Shown here piece after piece: positions 54,096 through 62,854 of a stretch of 64,000 nt of DNA. A program made the translations under genes and the position numbers. Every line of letters starts with the position of its first letter. The stretch's first letter is position 1. Under the pieces are notes generated by a model that worked only from the letters and a program-made list of their open reading frames with translations, made no database searches and was not told where the DNA came from. This DNA is from Clostridia bacterium (GTDB taxonomy: Bacteria; Bacillota; Clostridia; Christensenellales; CAG-917), in NCBI GenBank assembly GCA_017553325.1, contig JAFZMH010000009.1:124001-188000 (forward strand), in the 5' to 3' direction.

Positions 54096-55922
54096 TCAGT
54101 CGATTGATGCGGTCTTGCTCAAATCGAAATCCTCTACGGCTGAAAACTGACTGTCGTAGAGGGCCTTGTATGCGCCGTTTTTTGTGACGAGTTCTTCGTG
54201 CGTGCCTTCTTCTTTTATCTCGCCGTTATCGATGACGAAAATTCTGTCCGCACTGCGTATGGTCGAAAGTCTGTGCGCGACGATAAGCGTTGTTCTGCCT
54301 TTGCATAGGTCAAATAGTGAGCGTTGAATTAGAGCCTCCGTCGTGTTGTCGAGCGCGCTCGTTGCCTCGTCCAAGATGAGTACGGACGGGTTTTTGAGAA
54401 AAACGCGCGCGATAGATAGGCGTTGCTTTTGTCCTCCGCTGAGTTTTATACCGCGCTCGCCTATTTGCGTATCGTAGCCCTCGGGCAGGCTCATAATGTA
54501 GTCGTGAATATTCGCGCGTTTTGCCGCCTCGACGATTTCATCGTCGGTTGCGCCGAGTTTGCCGTAGGAGATATTCTCCTTGAAAGTGCCGGTAAACAGG
54601 AAAACGTCCTGCTGGACGATGCCTATCGACTTTCTCAGCGACGCGTTCGTGAGTTTGTTTATAGGAGTTCCGTCTAGGCTGATTGTCCCGACCTCCACGT
54701 TGTAGAATTTGGGGATGAGATGACAAATCGTCGTCTTGCCGCCACCGCTCGCTCCCACGAACGCATAGGTCTTGCCGGACGGAATTTCAAAAGATACGTC
54801 CTTCAATACGTTGCGTTCGTCGACGTAGGCAAACGAGACGTGTTCGAATTTCAAATCGCCCTTTGGGTTTTCAACGTCAACTGCGTCCTCCGCGTCCTTT
54901 TCGATGGGGACGTCGATTATCGCCACGAAGCGTTTGAAGCCCGTGATACCGTCCTGCAACTGCTCGAAGAATGCGATGAGGGTTTGAATGGGCGAGATGA
55001 ACAGATTTATCGAAATCATAAACGCCACGAGGTCGGCGTAGTTGAAGTTTTCTGCATCATAGATGCAGAACAGTCCGCCAGCGACCAAAACTATGACGTT
55101 GTAGAGTTCGCTCACAAAGCCCATATTCGCAAAGAAAGTGCCCATTGCCTTGTAGGCTTTGCTCCTTGCTTTGACGTAATTTTTGTTGTTCTTTTCAAAT
55201 CGTTCTTGTTCGCGCTCGCCGTTCGCGTACGCCTTCGTGACGCGAATGCCCGCTATGCTGTTTTCAAGCGTCGCGTTGATGTTGCCAATCTCCTCACGGC
55301 TCTTTTGAAACGCCTTCGTCATCTGTTTTCTCGAAAACCACGCGATAACGAACAATAGGGGGAGAAAAGCGAAGATTATGAGGGAGAGTTTCCAGTTTAT
55401 CGTGCAAAGATACGCAAACGCGCCGATAGTCATAAACGAAGTGATGAATATGTTTTCGGGGCCGTGGTGCGCAAGTTCCGACACGTCGAACAGGTCGTTG
55501 GTCATTCTCGTCATAAGTTGACCCGTCTCGTTGTCGTCGTAGAAGGAATAAGGCAAGCCTTCGAGGTGGCGGAAAAGTTCGCTTCGCATATCCGCCTGCA
55601 TATTCACGCCCATCACGTGTCCGTAATAGTTGATGCAGTATTTCATAAAAGCGCGCAAAAAATATACCCCAAGCAGAACCGCGCAGGCGAGCAACAGTTC
55701 TTTGAGCATCCCTTGCGGGATAAAGGTGTTGAGCGTGTATCTTGAAAGAATGGGGTAGAGCAGTCCGCTCACGGCAAGAATAAACGAGCAGAGCATATCG
55801 AGAACGAACGTCCGTTTGTACGGGCGGTAATAACTTGCGAACCTCTTCAAGAGTCCTTTCTTTTTTACGTCTTTGACGTCGTAATCTTTTGCGGTCTTGC
55901 CGACCTCGGTCACACTTTGCAT
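54096..55922 (-). CDS. ABC exporter (half-transporter, TMD-NBD fusion)
   Basis: 608 aa. An N-terminal six-helix type IV (MsbA/MdlB-like) membrane domain runs ~35-340 ('FSFYDDNETGQLMTRMTND'-type intracellular loop) and a C-terminal ATPase ~365-600: Walker A 'GASGGGKTTICHLIP', Q-loop 'VQQDVFLF', signature 'LSGGQKQRLSIARV', Walker B 'VLILDEATSALD', 'VAHRLST'. It probably works as a homodimer exporting a lipid, drug or peptide; no partner half-transporter is adjacent. The ATG at 55922 follows TTGAGGT. The longer frame would start at a TTG that is really the first codon of the -35 box. Confidence 0.93.
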   Translation of the reverse strand: MQSVTEVGKTAKDYDVKDVKKKGLLKRFASYYRPYKRTFVLDMLCSFILAVSGLLYPILSRYTLNTFIPQGMLKELLLACAVLLGVYFLRAFMKYCINYYGHVMGVNMQADMRSELFRHLEGLPYSFYDDNETGQLMTRMTNDLFDVSELAHHGPENIFITSFMTIGAFAYLCTINWKLSLIIFAFLPLLFVIAWFSRKQMTKAFQKSREEIGNINATLENSIAGIRVTKAYANGEREQERFEKNNKNYVKARSKAYKAMGTFFANMGFVSELYNVIVLVAGGLFCIYDAENFNYADLVAFMISINLFISPIQTLIAFFEQLQDGITGFKRFVAIIDVPIEKDAEDAVDVENPKGDLKFEHVSFAYVDERNVLKDVSFEIPSGKTYAFVGASGGGKTTICHLIPKFYNVEVGTISLDGTPINKLTNASLRKSIGIVQQDVFLFTGTFKENISYGKLGATDDEIVEAAKRANIHDYIMSLPEGYDTQIGERGIKLSGGQKQRLSIARVFLKNPSVLILDEATSALDNTTEALIQRSLFDLCKGRTTLIVAHRLSTIRSADRIFVIDNGEIKEEGTHEELVTKNGAYKALYDSQFSAVEDFDLSKTASID

Positions 55923-55938
55923 AAAATACCTCAAGGCA

Positions 55939-55967
55939 ACTCTAACCCATTGCTCTTTGCTTGTCAA
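55939..55967 (-). promoter_or_regulatory. ABC exporter promoter
   Basis: Minus strand: perfect TTGACA (55962-55967), a 17-bp spacer, TAGAGT (55939-55944). Short leader of about 10-15 nt that still contains a Shine-Dalgarno. Confidence 0.65.
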
Positions 55968-56055
55968 ACGCTTTTGTCAAGAAAAGCAAAAAAATGTTTT
56001 ATTTTGAAAAAATAAAAGGGTTTCAAGGTCAAAAAATTTTGTTTTGCGCTAACAA

Positions 56056-56084
56056 TTTACAAAACGGCGCAGATTATGTATAAT
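56056..56084 (+). promoter_or_regulatory. metG promoter
   Basis: TTTACA (56056-56061), a 17-bp spacer, perfect TATAAT (56079-56084). The ~60-nt leader has a small GCGGA/TCCGC hairpin but no T-box. Confidence 0.72.
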
Positions 56085-56151
56085 AATATATTGCGTGAGT
56101 GTTCGCGCGAAACTTAGAGCGGATTCCATTCGTCCGCGAAGAGAGGAAACT

Positions 56152-58158
56152 ATGTACAAGAGAGGCAAATACTATCTCACAACCGCAATTCCTTATGCGT
56201 CAGGCAAACCTCACATCGGCAACACGTACGAAATCGTGCTCTCCGATGCTTTGGCGCGCGCAAAACGTATGCAGGGCTACGACGTGTTCTTCCAAACAGG
56301 AACCGATGAACACGGCGAAAAAGTTCAACTCAAAGCCAAAGCGCAAGGCATCACCCCAAAGGAGTACGTTGACAACGCCGCGGGCGAGATCAAACGCATT
56401 TGGGATCTTATGAATTCGTCTTATGACAGATTTATCCGCACGACGGACGCAGATCACGAGGCGCAAGTCAAAAAGATTTTCAACAAACTCTACGAACAGG
56501 GCGACATCTACAAGGGTTCGTACAAGGGCTGGTATTGCACGCCGTGCGAATCATTTTGGACGGAGAGTCAACTCGTCGACGGCAAGTGCCCCGACTGTGG
56601 AAAAGAAGTCAAGATGGCGGAGGAGGAGGCGTATTTCTTCAAGATGAGCAAATACGCCGACCGCTTGATGAAATATTATGACGAGCATCCCGATTTTATC
56701 GTCCCCGTGTCGAGAAAGAACGAGATGGTCAACAACTTTTTGAAGCCGGGTCTTCAAGACCTCTGCGTTACGCGCACGTCCTTCGACTGGGGCATCCCCG
56801 TCGATTTTGACAAGCGTCACGTCGTCTACGTGTGGCTGGACGCTCTTCCCAACTATATCACGGGCATCGGCTACGACCAAGACGGCAATTCGAGCGACCT
56901 CTACAAAAAGGAGTGGCCGGCGGACGTGCACATCATCGGCAAGGACATAGTGAGGTTTCACGTCATCTACTGGCCGATCTTCCTCATGGCGCTCGGGCTT
57001 CCGCTTCCCAAGCAAATCTACGGGCATCCGTGGCTCTTGCAGGACGGCGGAAAGATGTCCAAGTCAAAGGGCAACGTCATCTATGCCGACGACTTGGTCG
57101 AATATTTCGGAGTGGACGCGGTGAGGTATTTCCTGCTTTCGCAAATGCCGTTTGACAACGACGGCATAATCAACTGGGACATCGTCATCGACACGATAAA
57201 CAGCGAACTCGTCAACGTATACGGCAACCTCGTGCAACGCACGGTCGCAATGACGAACAAATATTTTGGCGGCACGCTTGAAGATAAGGGCGCATTCGAG
57301 CCTGTTGATGATGAATTGAAGGTGGCGGCCAAGGCGCTTCGCGACAGGGTATTTGCAAAACTCGATTCCTATCATGTAGCGGACGCGCTCGGCGAGATAT
57401 TCAGCGTGATTCGTCGCGCCAACAAGTATATCGACGAGACAATGCCGTGGGTGCTCGCAAAGGACGAAGCAAAGCACGACAGGCTGAGAACAGTGCTTTA
57501 CAACCTGACTGAAACGATAGTTATCGTTTCAAGTTTGCTTTCACCGTTTATGCCGGACACCGCGAAGAAGGCGGTCGAACAGTGCGGTGCGTCTCTAAGG
57601 GAATACGACGACCTCGACAAGTTCGGGTTGCTCGCAAACGGCACGAAAGTCACCGAGAAGCCGGAATACCTGTTTGCACGTCTCGACGGGGCAAAGATCA
57701 AGGCGGACCTTGTGAAACGCGGTATCGTCAAAGAAGAAAAGGAAGAAAATATGGAAGAAACAAAAGCACCAAAGGCCGAACAAAAACAGGAAGTCAAAGA
57801 GGAAAACGCAAACGTCGTTGACATAATCACGATTGACGACTTTATGAAGATAAAACTCAGAGTCGGCGAGATACTCACTGCGGAAAAGGTCGAAAAGGCT
57901 GACAAGCTTTTGAAATTCTCCGTCAAGATAGGCGAGGAGACGAGAACGATCGTCAGCGGTATCGCTCAGTATTATACGCCTGAAGAGATGGTCGGCAAAA
58001 AGGTCGTCGTGGTCTTCAATCTGAAACCCGCAAAACTCCGCGGTATAGAGTCGCAGGGTATGCTCCTTTGCGCCTGCTACGACAAGGAAGACGGCACGCA
58101 GGAAGTTGTGCTCGTCTCTCCCGAAAAACCTGTGCCGTCAGGTAGCGTGGTGAGATAA
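56152..58158 (+). CDS. metG: Methionine-tRNA ligase with C-terminal tRNA-binding domain
   Basis: 668 aa. 'AIPYASGKPHIGNTYEI' with HIGH-type HIGN, a zinc knuckle 'CTPCESFW...CPDC' (~130-155), KMSKS motif 'KMSKSKGNV' (~302), an anticodon-binding helical domain, and a C-terminal EMAP/OB tRNA-binding domain (~565-668, 'FMKIKLRVGEILTAEKVEKA'). It charges both initiator and elongator tRNA-Met. The ATG at 56152 follows GAGAGGA; the longer frame has no ribosome site and starts at the transcription start. The stop overlaps the tatD start (TAATG). Confidence 0.97.
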   Translation: MYKRGKYYLTTAIPYASGKPHIGNTYEIVLSDALARAKRMQGYDVFFQTGTDEHGEKVQLKAKAQGITPKEYVDNAAGEIKRIWDLMNSSYDRFIRTTDADHEAQVKKIFNKLYEQGDIYKGSYKGWYCTPCESFWTESQLVDGKCPDCGKEVKMAEEEAYFFKMSKYADRLMKYYDEHPDFIVPVSRKNEMVNNFLKPGLQDLCVTRTSFDWGIPVDFDKRHVVYVWLDALPNYITGIGYDQDGNSSDLYKKEWPADVHIIGKDIVRFHVIYWPIFLMALGLPLPKQIYGHPWLLQDGGKMSKSKGNVIYADDLVEYFGVDAVRYFLLSQMPFDNDGIINWDIVIDTINSELVNVYGNLVQRTVAMTNKYFGGTLEDKGAFEPVDDELKVAAKALRDRVFAKLDSYHVADALGEIFSVIRRANKYIDETMPWVLAKDEAKHDRLRTVLYNLTETIVIVSSLLSPFMPDTAKKAVEQCGASLREYDDLDKFGLLANGTKVTEKPEYLFARLDGAKIKADLVKRGIVKEEKEENMEETKAPKAEQKQEVKEENANVVDIITIDDFMKIKLRVGEILTAEKVEKADKLLKFSVKIGEETRTIVSGIAQYYTPEEMVGKKVVVVFNLKPAKLRGIESQGMLLCACYDKEDGTQEVVLVSPEKPVPSGSVVR

Positions 58159-58940
58159 TGCTCATCGACTCGCACGTACATCTCAACGATAGCGACCTTG
58201 CTCCACTCGCCGACAGAATTGTCGGCGATTTTGCAACAGACGGATTGCTTGCAGTTGTAAACGTCGGCTACGATATGCCGTCGAGTTTGCTCGCAGTCGA
58301 GCAAGCAGGCAGGTATAAAAACGTGTTTGCCGCGGTGGGTATGCACCCGCACGACAGCAAGCTTATGAAGGACACCGATTACGGCACGCTTTGCAATTTG
58401 GCAGAACACGACAAAGTGGTCGCCATAGGCGAAATCGGACTCGACTATCATTACGATTTGAGCCCGCGCGAGACGCAAAAGCAGGTATTCGAGCGTCAAC
58501 TCATACTTGCAGATGAACTCAAACTCCCCGTAATTTTGCACGTGAGAGAGGCGTACGAGGACACGCGTGAAATTCTTGAAAGAAACAAACAGCGTTTGAC
58601 AAGTGGAGTGCTGTTGCACTGCTATTCCGGCTCTGCCGAGATGGTGAAAATGTTTGACAAATACGACTGCTACTATGCCTTTGGAGGGGCGATAACCTTC
58701 AAAAACGCAAAGCACAATTTGGAGGCTTTAAAGACTGTAAGGCGAGACAGATTGCTCCTTGAAACGGATTGTCCGTATATGACGCCCGTGCCGTTTAGAG
58801 GGCAGATGAACGAGCCGAAATATATAAACCTCGTGCTTGAAAAGGCGGCGGAAATTCTTGAAACCGACAAGGAAGAATTGGCAAAAACGACAGTCAAAAA
58901 CACGCTTGAGTTCTTCAAAAAGATGATACTTGATCGATAA
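58158..58940 (+). CDS. tatD: TatD family metal-dependent hydrolase
   Basis: 260-aa TIM-barrel deoxyribonuclease-like hydrolase. Metal ligands: 'DSHVHLND' (His-x-His), 'AIGEIGLDYHYDLS' (Glu), 'LPVILHVREAYEDT' (His), 'HCYSGSAEM' (His) and 'LLLETDCPYM' (Asp). In Bacillota the order metS-yabD(tatD)-rnmV-ksgA is common; here a radical SAM gene replaces rnmV. It overlaps metG by 1 bp. Confidence 0.95.
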   Translation: MLIDSHVHLNDSDLAPLADRIVGDFATDGLLAVVNVGYDMPSSLLAVEQAGRYKNVFAAVGMHPHDSKLMKDTDYGTLCNLAEHDKVVAIGEIGLDYHYDLSPRETQKQVFERQLILADELKLPVILHVREAYEDTREILERNKQRLTSGVLLHCYSGSAEMVKMFDKYDCYYAFGGAITFKNAKHNLEALKTVRRDRLLLETDCPYMTPVPFRGQMNEPKYINLVLEKAAEILETDKEELAKTTVKNTLEFFKKMILDR

Positions 58941-59043
58941 GGCAAATCGCGGACAGTATAGCAGAAAACGCGGTTTATGCGTGCAAATCAGAGAGATAAA
59001 ACATTGGTTTTGCAATTATAAAAGAACAAGCAGGTAAACGACA

Positions 59044-59661
59044 ATGATGAATAATTACGTCTATGAGTTTGGCGATAGTCTCTATATAAACTTGACGAAC
59101 AGGTGCCCGAACAACTGTGAATTTTGCTTGCGCAATTTCAAGAATACGGTGGGAGGGAGTGACCTTTGGCTGACAAAGGAGCCGACCTATCAAGAACTCA
59201 TCGACGACCTTGCACTGTACCCAATTCGCAAATACAAGGAGATAGTTTTCTGCGGTTTCGGCGAGCCGACGTGCGCGCTCTCCGTCATGTCGCAGATTGG
59301 ACCTTGGCTCAAACGCGAAGGGTGCAAGACGAGGCTCAACACGAACGGACTCGGCAACCTCATCAACAAGAGAAACGACGTTCCGCATCTCATTGCAAAG
59401 TATATCGACGGCGTTTCAATCTCTTTAAACGCGTCGAACCGCGAACTCTATCAAGAGATTTGTCGCAGTAAGTTTGGGGAAGAGGCGTTTGACGCTATGC
59501 TTCAATTTGCAACCGACTGCGTCAAGGAAGGAATTGACGTGACAATGAGCGTCGTTGACTTTATCGGGGAAGAAGAAATCGAAGCGTGCAGACAAGTGTG
59601 CGAATCAACCGGCGCGCATTTTAGGATTAGAGAAACCATATACGAAGATACTGAATATTAA
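59044..59661 (+). CDS. TatD-linked radical SAM protein
   Basis: 205 aa. Opens with 'YVYEFGDSLYINLTNRCPNN' and the cluster motif CPNNCEFC (CxxxCxxC, ~22-29), followed by 'FCGFGEPTCALSVM' (GGE-like SAM site) and 'TNGLGNLINKRN'. This is the small radical SAM family regularly found beside tatD (TIGR04038-type). The substrate is unknown. The barrel is short and no SPASM or other auxiliary cluster domain is present. The stop codon overlaps repeat copy B. Confidence 0.9.
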   Translation: MMNNYVYEFGDSLYINLTNRCPNNCEFCLRNFKNTVGGSDLWLTKEPTYQELIDDLALYPIRKYKEIVFCGFGEPTCALSVMSQIGPWLKREGCKTRLNTNGLGNLINKRNDVPHLIAKYIDGVSISLNASNRELYQEICRSKFGEEAFDAMLQFATDCVKEGIDVTMSVVDFIGEEEIEACRQVCESTGAHFRIRETIYEDTEY

Positions 59662-59781
59662 AATCGCACGATTGAGCGACCTGCTGTGTCGGTTTTGCGG
59701 GTGCTCACCGTCACGTACGACCTAGTACGCTCGAGCTCGCGTGCGCAACTTTCTTGCATCTCATCTCAATCGAGCGATTTT
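59660..59781. repeat. Intergenic element, copy B (17-bp terminal inverted repeats)
   Basis: 122 bp. Left end (59660-59676) and right end (59765-59781) are inverted copies with 16 of 17 matches. The left end starts inside the TAA stop of the radical SAM gene. It shares CTTGCATCTCATC (59753-59765) with copy A and has a central CGTAC/GTACG hairpin. Confidence 0.78.
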
Positions 59782-59819
59782 GGGGAATGGATAAACCGTC
59801 CATTCTACAGGCATAAAAT

Positions 59820-60656
59820 ATGGAAAACAATATCAATCTCAAAGACATCATCAAAGGGACGAACTTCCGTTTCAACAAGGCGCTGGGGCAAAATTTTATC
59901 AGTGATAAGAATTTGTTGGATGCCATAGTCGCGGACAGCGGAATAGTCGAGGGCGATACCGTCGTGGAAATAGGCACGGGCGGTGGCACTCTCACGCGCT
60001 CAATCGCAAAGGTGGCGAAAAAGGTTTACAGCTTTGAAGTGGACAGAAATCTCGAACCCGTGCTCGCGCTCTCGCTTCAGGGGCTCGACAACGTGGAAGT
60101 CGTCTTTAAGGACGTGCTCAGGATGAAGGACGCTCAATTTGAGGAAATCGTGAGCGGAGAATTCAAAGTCGTCGCCAATCTGCCGTATTATATCACGACG
60201 CCTCTCGTCATGAGATTTTTGGAGAGCAATTTGAAGGTCAAGTCGCTCACGGTCATGGTGCAGAAGGAAGTCGCGGACAGATTGACCGCTCAACCCGATA
60301 CTCCCGATTATGCTGCAATCACGCTCGCGGTTCAAATGATAGGTTCGGCAAAGATAACGAGAAACGTCTCTCGCAATATGTTTTATCCCGCGCCGAACGT
60401 GGACAGCGCGGTAGTGCGTATTGATATTGACCGCACGAAACTTGCGGGCGAGGACGTCGTGCTTCTTCGCAAACTCGCTAGGTCTGCGTTTATGATGCGC
60501 AGAAAGACGCTCGCAAACAATCTCTCGCAAGCGTTCGGCATAACGAAAGCCGAGGCGACGGAGAAGATAGTCGCCGCGGGGTTTGCCGAGATGGTCAGAG
60601 GAGAGGTCCTCTCGCTCGACGATTACGTCAAGCTGTCGCACGAGTTTAAAGCGTAA
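59820..60656 (+). CDS. ksgA: 16S rRNA (adenine1518-N6/adenine1519-N6)-dimethyltransferase
   Basis: Dimethylates two adenosines in the 3'-terminal hairpin of 16S rRNA, 278 aa. Motifs: 'LGQNFISDKNLLDAIV', SAM site 'VVEIGTGGGTLTRSIA' (~44-59), the catalytic 'VANLPYYITTPLVMRF' (NLPY, ~119) and 'RKTLANNLSQAFG' in the C-terminal domain. No clear Shine-Dalgarno. It abuts the convergent minus-strand gene with no gap, and no terminator is visible at the junction. Confidence 0.95.
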   Translation: MENNINLKDIIKGTNFRFNKALGQNFISDKNLLDAIVADSGIVEGDTVVEIGTGGGTLTRSIAKVAKKVYSFEVDRNLEPVLALSLQGLDNVEVVFKDVLRMKDAQFEEIVSGEFKVVANLPYYITTPLVMRFLESNLKVKSLTVMVQKEVADRLTAQPDTPDYAAITLAVQMIGSAKITRNVSRNMFYPAPNVDSAVVRIDIDRTKLAGEDVVLLRKLARSAFMMRRKTLANNLSQAFGITKAEATEKIVAAGFAEMVRGEVLSLDDYVKLSHEFKA

Positions 60657-61466
60657 TCATTTCACTATGTCGCCGTCTACGGCTGACTGATAAATCACCC
60701 AATAACCTTCGATATTATCGTCTGAGACGGGAAGCCACACGCAAACGTTTTTGAGTTCCGGCGGAACGTCTTTTCCATTTTTCGAGGGGATGCCGTAGCA
60801 GATATACGACGGTTCGTCACCATCCTTCAAGAGCCCCACGACGTAGTAGCCGTCCTCTGCGTCTATATGCACCCAAGAGGAGTTTTCAACCGCGTTGTTC
60901 AAAGGCTCTTCCTGCTTGTAGCACACGAACATCTCGTCGAGTTGAGGTTTTATGGCGAGATAAAAATTGCTTCCGTTATACTTTAAAACTCCGCTGTCGT
61001 TCGATGTCGCGGAAAGGAGTTTCGCAAGGCTTTCAGTTCTAATGTGTTCTTTGTGATCTTCATTGATTTGAGGTTCGTTTGCGACGCCTTTATCCGACGG
61101 TTTTTGCTGGAAATCAATGACGTTTTTCGTGTGCGGAATTTCGCTTTTTTGTCTCTTTCCTTCGTCGATTTTTGCCAGCATTTCGCTCTTGTTTCCTCTA
61201 CCTCCAAACATTGTCAGCGAACTTGATCGAATGACGCAACCTTGAACGCTATTTGACATAAAACGTACTTTATCTGTCGTTTTGCTGTTGTTAAGTTCGA
61301 GTTTTGCGATTTCGTCCCCAATAATATATAGTGTCGCTCCGCTTGGTCTGAAGTCTAAATTGCACTCTATCTCCACTTGATTTTTTGCGCTGTCCGCGGG
61401 CGTTATTTTTACGCTTCCTTTGTGTCCGCTTCCCATCAAAACGAATATCTCTTTTTTTGTCAGCAT
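60657..61466 (-). CDS. Hypothetical protein, convergent with ksgA
   Basis: 269 aa, no signal peptide or TM helix. The N-terminal ~90 residues look beta-rich ('MLTKKEIFVLMGSGHKGSVK', 'LYIIGDEIAKLELNN'). A polar linker (~95-145) follows. The C-terminal ~115 residues look like a conserved domain ('YNGSNFYLAIKPQLDEMFVC', 'AEDGYYVVGLLKDGDEPSYI', 'CVWLPVSDDNIEGYWVIYQ') that I recall from clostridial hypotheticals but cannot name. Shine-Dalgarno GAAGGTGA selects 61466. Confidence 0.8.
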   Translation of the reverse strand: MLTKKEIFVLMGSGHKGSVKITPADSAKNQVEIECNLDFRPSGATLYIIGDEIAKLELNNSKTTDKVRFMSNSVQGCVIRSSSLTMFGGRGNKSEMLAKIDEGKRQKSEIPHTKNVIDFQQKPSDKGVANEPQINEDHKEHIRTESLAKLLSATSNDSGVLKYNGSNFYLAIKPQLDEMFVCYKQEEPLNNAVENSSWVHIDAEDGYYVVGLLKDGDEPSYICYGIPSKNGKDVPPELKNVCVWLPVSDDNIEGYWVIYQSAVDGDIVK

Positions 61467-61494
61467 ACTTTCACCTTCACACAAAAAAAGAATA

Positions 61495-61533
61495 TGAAAA
61501 ACCGAGCAAATATATGCTTGCTCGGTTCGTTTT
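61495..61533. terminator. Terminator of the GNAT gene, works on both strands
   Basis: ACCGAGCAA/TTGCTCGGT stem with T tracts on both sides. Confidence 0.82.
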
Positions 61534-61560
61534 TTAGCGTGTCGAAATCGCGAGTTTTCG

Positions 61561-62034
61561 TCAGTCCAAAACGTATTCCAAAATCGTCTCTTTGGGTTTC
61601 ATTCCCATTTTTTCATAAAAGGCTTTTGCGTCGTCATTGCCTTCCCATACCGCAAGAACTATCTCGTAGCAACCGAGGTTTCGCGCTTCGGTTTTGACGT
61701 GCTCAACCAATGCTTTTCCGACACCTTTGCCACGCATTGACGCGTCGATGCACAGGTCGTCTATCATAATCGACTTGAAAGGTCTCACGTTGTTTGACGG
61801 GGAAGGTTCTCTCAGTTTGCAAAACGCATAGCCGACTACCTTGTCATCGTCGTCGACGGCGACGTAAATCGTCTGCGACTCCGCCTCTATCATTTCTTCG
61901 AGTTGTTTCGTAGTATGTTTGGTCGTGCCGGAGATGAAAATGTCCGGTCGAATGCTTGCGTGAATTTCCAATACCTGCGAAAGCAAGTCAATAAGTTTTG
62001 GTATGTCGTGTTTTTTTGCTTTGCGTATGGTCAT
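61561..62034 (-). CDS. GNAT family N-acetyltransferase
   Basis: 157 aa. Acetyl-CoA-binding motif 'DDLCIDASMRGKGVGKALVE' (~92-111, with R-G-K-G-V-G), 'GYAFCKL' strand and the end 'AKAFYEKMGMKPKETILEY'. The acceptor substrate cannot be told from sequence; many such enzymes acetylate protein N-termini or amines. It is a single-gene unit with its own promoter (62064-62092) and terminator. The Shine-Dalgarno is weak. Confidence 0.92.
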   Translation of the reverse strand: MTIRKAKKHDIPKLIDLLSQVLEIHASIRPDIFISGTTKHTTKQLEEMIEAESQTIYVAVDDDDKVVGYAFCKLREPSPSNNVRPFKSIMIDDLCIDASMRGKGVGKALVEHVKTEARNLGCYEIVLAVWEGNDDAKAFYEKMGMKPKETILEYVLD

Positions 62035-62063
62035 AGTGTCTCGGTTGGGTGTTTGATGATAAA

Positions 62064-62092
62064 AGTGTACTCCGGAAGGGGGATAAAGTCAA
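62064..62092 (-). promoter_or_regulatory. GNAT gene promoter
   Basis: Minus strand: TTGACT (62087-62092), a 17-bp spacer, TACACT (62064-62069). Confidence 0.6.
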
Positions 62093-62181
62093 GGGAGTTG
62101 TGGTTTTTGTGCGTACGAACTCCCAAGATGTTGTTATATTTATTCTATAAATAAAAAAAAACATTTTTTTTGTGTAAGCGT

Positions 62182-62210
62182 TTGACATTGAAGGTTAAAA
62201 TTGTTAATAT
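62182..62210 (+). promoter_or_regulatory. rpsL operon promoter
   Basis: Perfect TTGACA (62182-62187), a 17-bp spacer, TAATAT (62205-62210). Confidence 0.8.
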
Positions 62211-62216
62211 GATAAG

Positions 62217-62445
62217 GCTTACGAAACGTAAGCAGTTTTTAAATTGCGCAAAATTTTTTCCGGCGGGTTTAAAAACGTACTAAATAGCATTCAAACTTTT
62301 CAAAAGTCGCCGGATCCAAGCGGGTTTTGAAAGGGGATATCCGGTGTCGCTGTTTAGGGTGTACAACGGCGGGGTCGGAATAGAAGTCTGAAATGCACCT
62401 GTTGGGTTGCAGCTGCATTCGAAAATTCTTACAGGAGGAACAATA
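62217..62445 (+). other. Long structured leader of the rpsL operon
   Basis: About 230 nt between the inferred transcription start and rpsL. GCTTAC/GTAAGC forms a hairpin at the 5' end. CCGGCG and CGCCGG, about 45 nt apart (near 62260-62315), can close a larger stem. No T tract follows, so this is more likely a regulatory or stabilising leader than an attenuator. No known ribosomal-protein leader is recognised. Confidence 0.45.
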
Positions 62446-62820
62446 ATGCCAACCATCAATCAACTTATCAGAAACGGCAGAGAAAGACAGGTCAAAAAGT
62501 CGCAAACGCCTATTATGGAACAATGTCCGCAAAAGCGCGGTATTTGCCTCAGCGTCACGACGACGTCACCGAAGAAGCCGAACTCCGCTTTGCGTAAAAT
62601 CGCAAGAGTGCGTTTGGTCAACGGTATGGAAGGTACTGTCTATATCCCGGGCGAAGGCCACAACCTTCAAGAGCACAGCGTTGTGCTTATAAGAGGCGGC
62701 AGAGTCAAGGATTTGCCGGGTGTGCGTTATCACATCATCCGTGGCGCTCTTGATACGGCAGGCGTTGCAAAACGCGGTCAAGCAAGAAGCAAATACGGTG
62801 CGAAACGCCCCAAAAAATAA
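62446..62820 (+). CDS. rpsL: 30S ribosomal protein S12
   Basis: 124 aa. '[15 protein letters not shown]' start, the streptomycin-region loop '[13 protein letters not shown]' with both lysines present, and '[20 protein letters not shown]' with the modified-Asp loop. It lies in the decoding centre of the small subunit. The ATG at 62446 follows ACAGGAGGA; the frame's earlier start is in the leader. rpsG and fusA follow in the usual order. Confidence 0.98.
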   Translation: MPTINQLIRNGRERQVKKSQTPIMEQCPQKRGICLSVTTTSPKKPNSALRKIARVRLVNGMEGTVYIPGEGHNLQEHSVVLIRGGRVKDLPGVRYHIIRGALDTAGVAKRGQARSKYGAKRPKK

Positions 62821-62854
62821 TCAATTTTCGAATGTAAAACTTTAGGAGGTAATT

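Noticed and set aside
55975..56151. T-box riboswitch before metG (and before glnS or gltX)
   Set aside because: Leaders are too short and have no specifier loop, T-box sequence or terminator/antiterminator pair.
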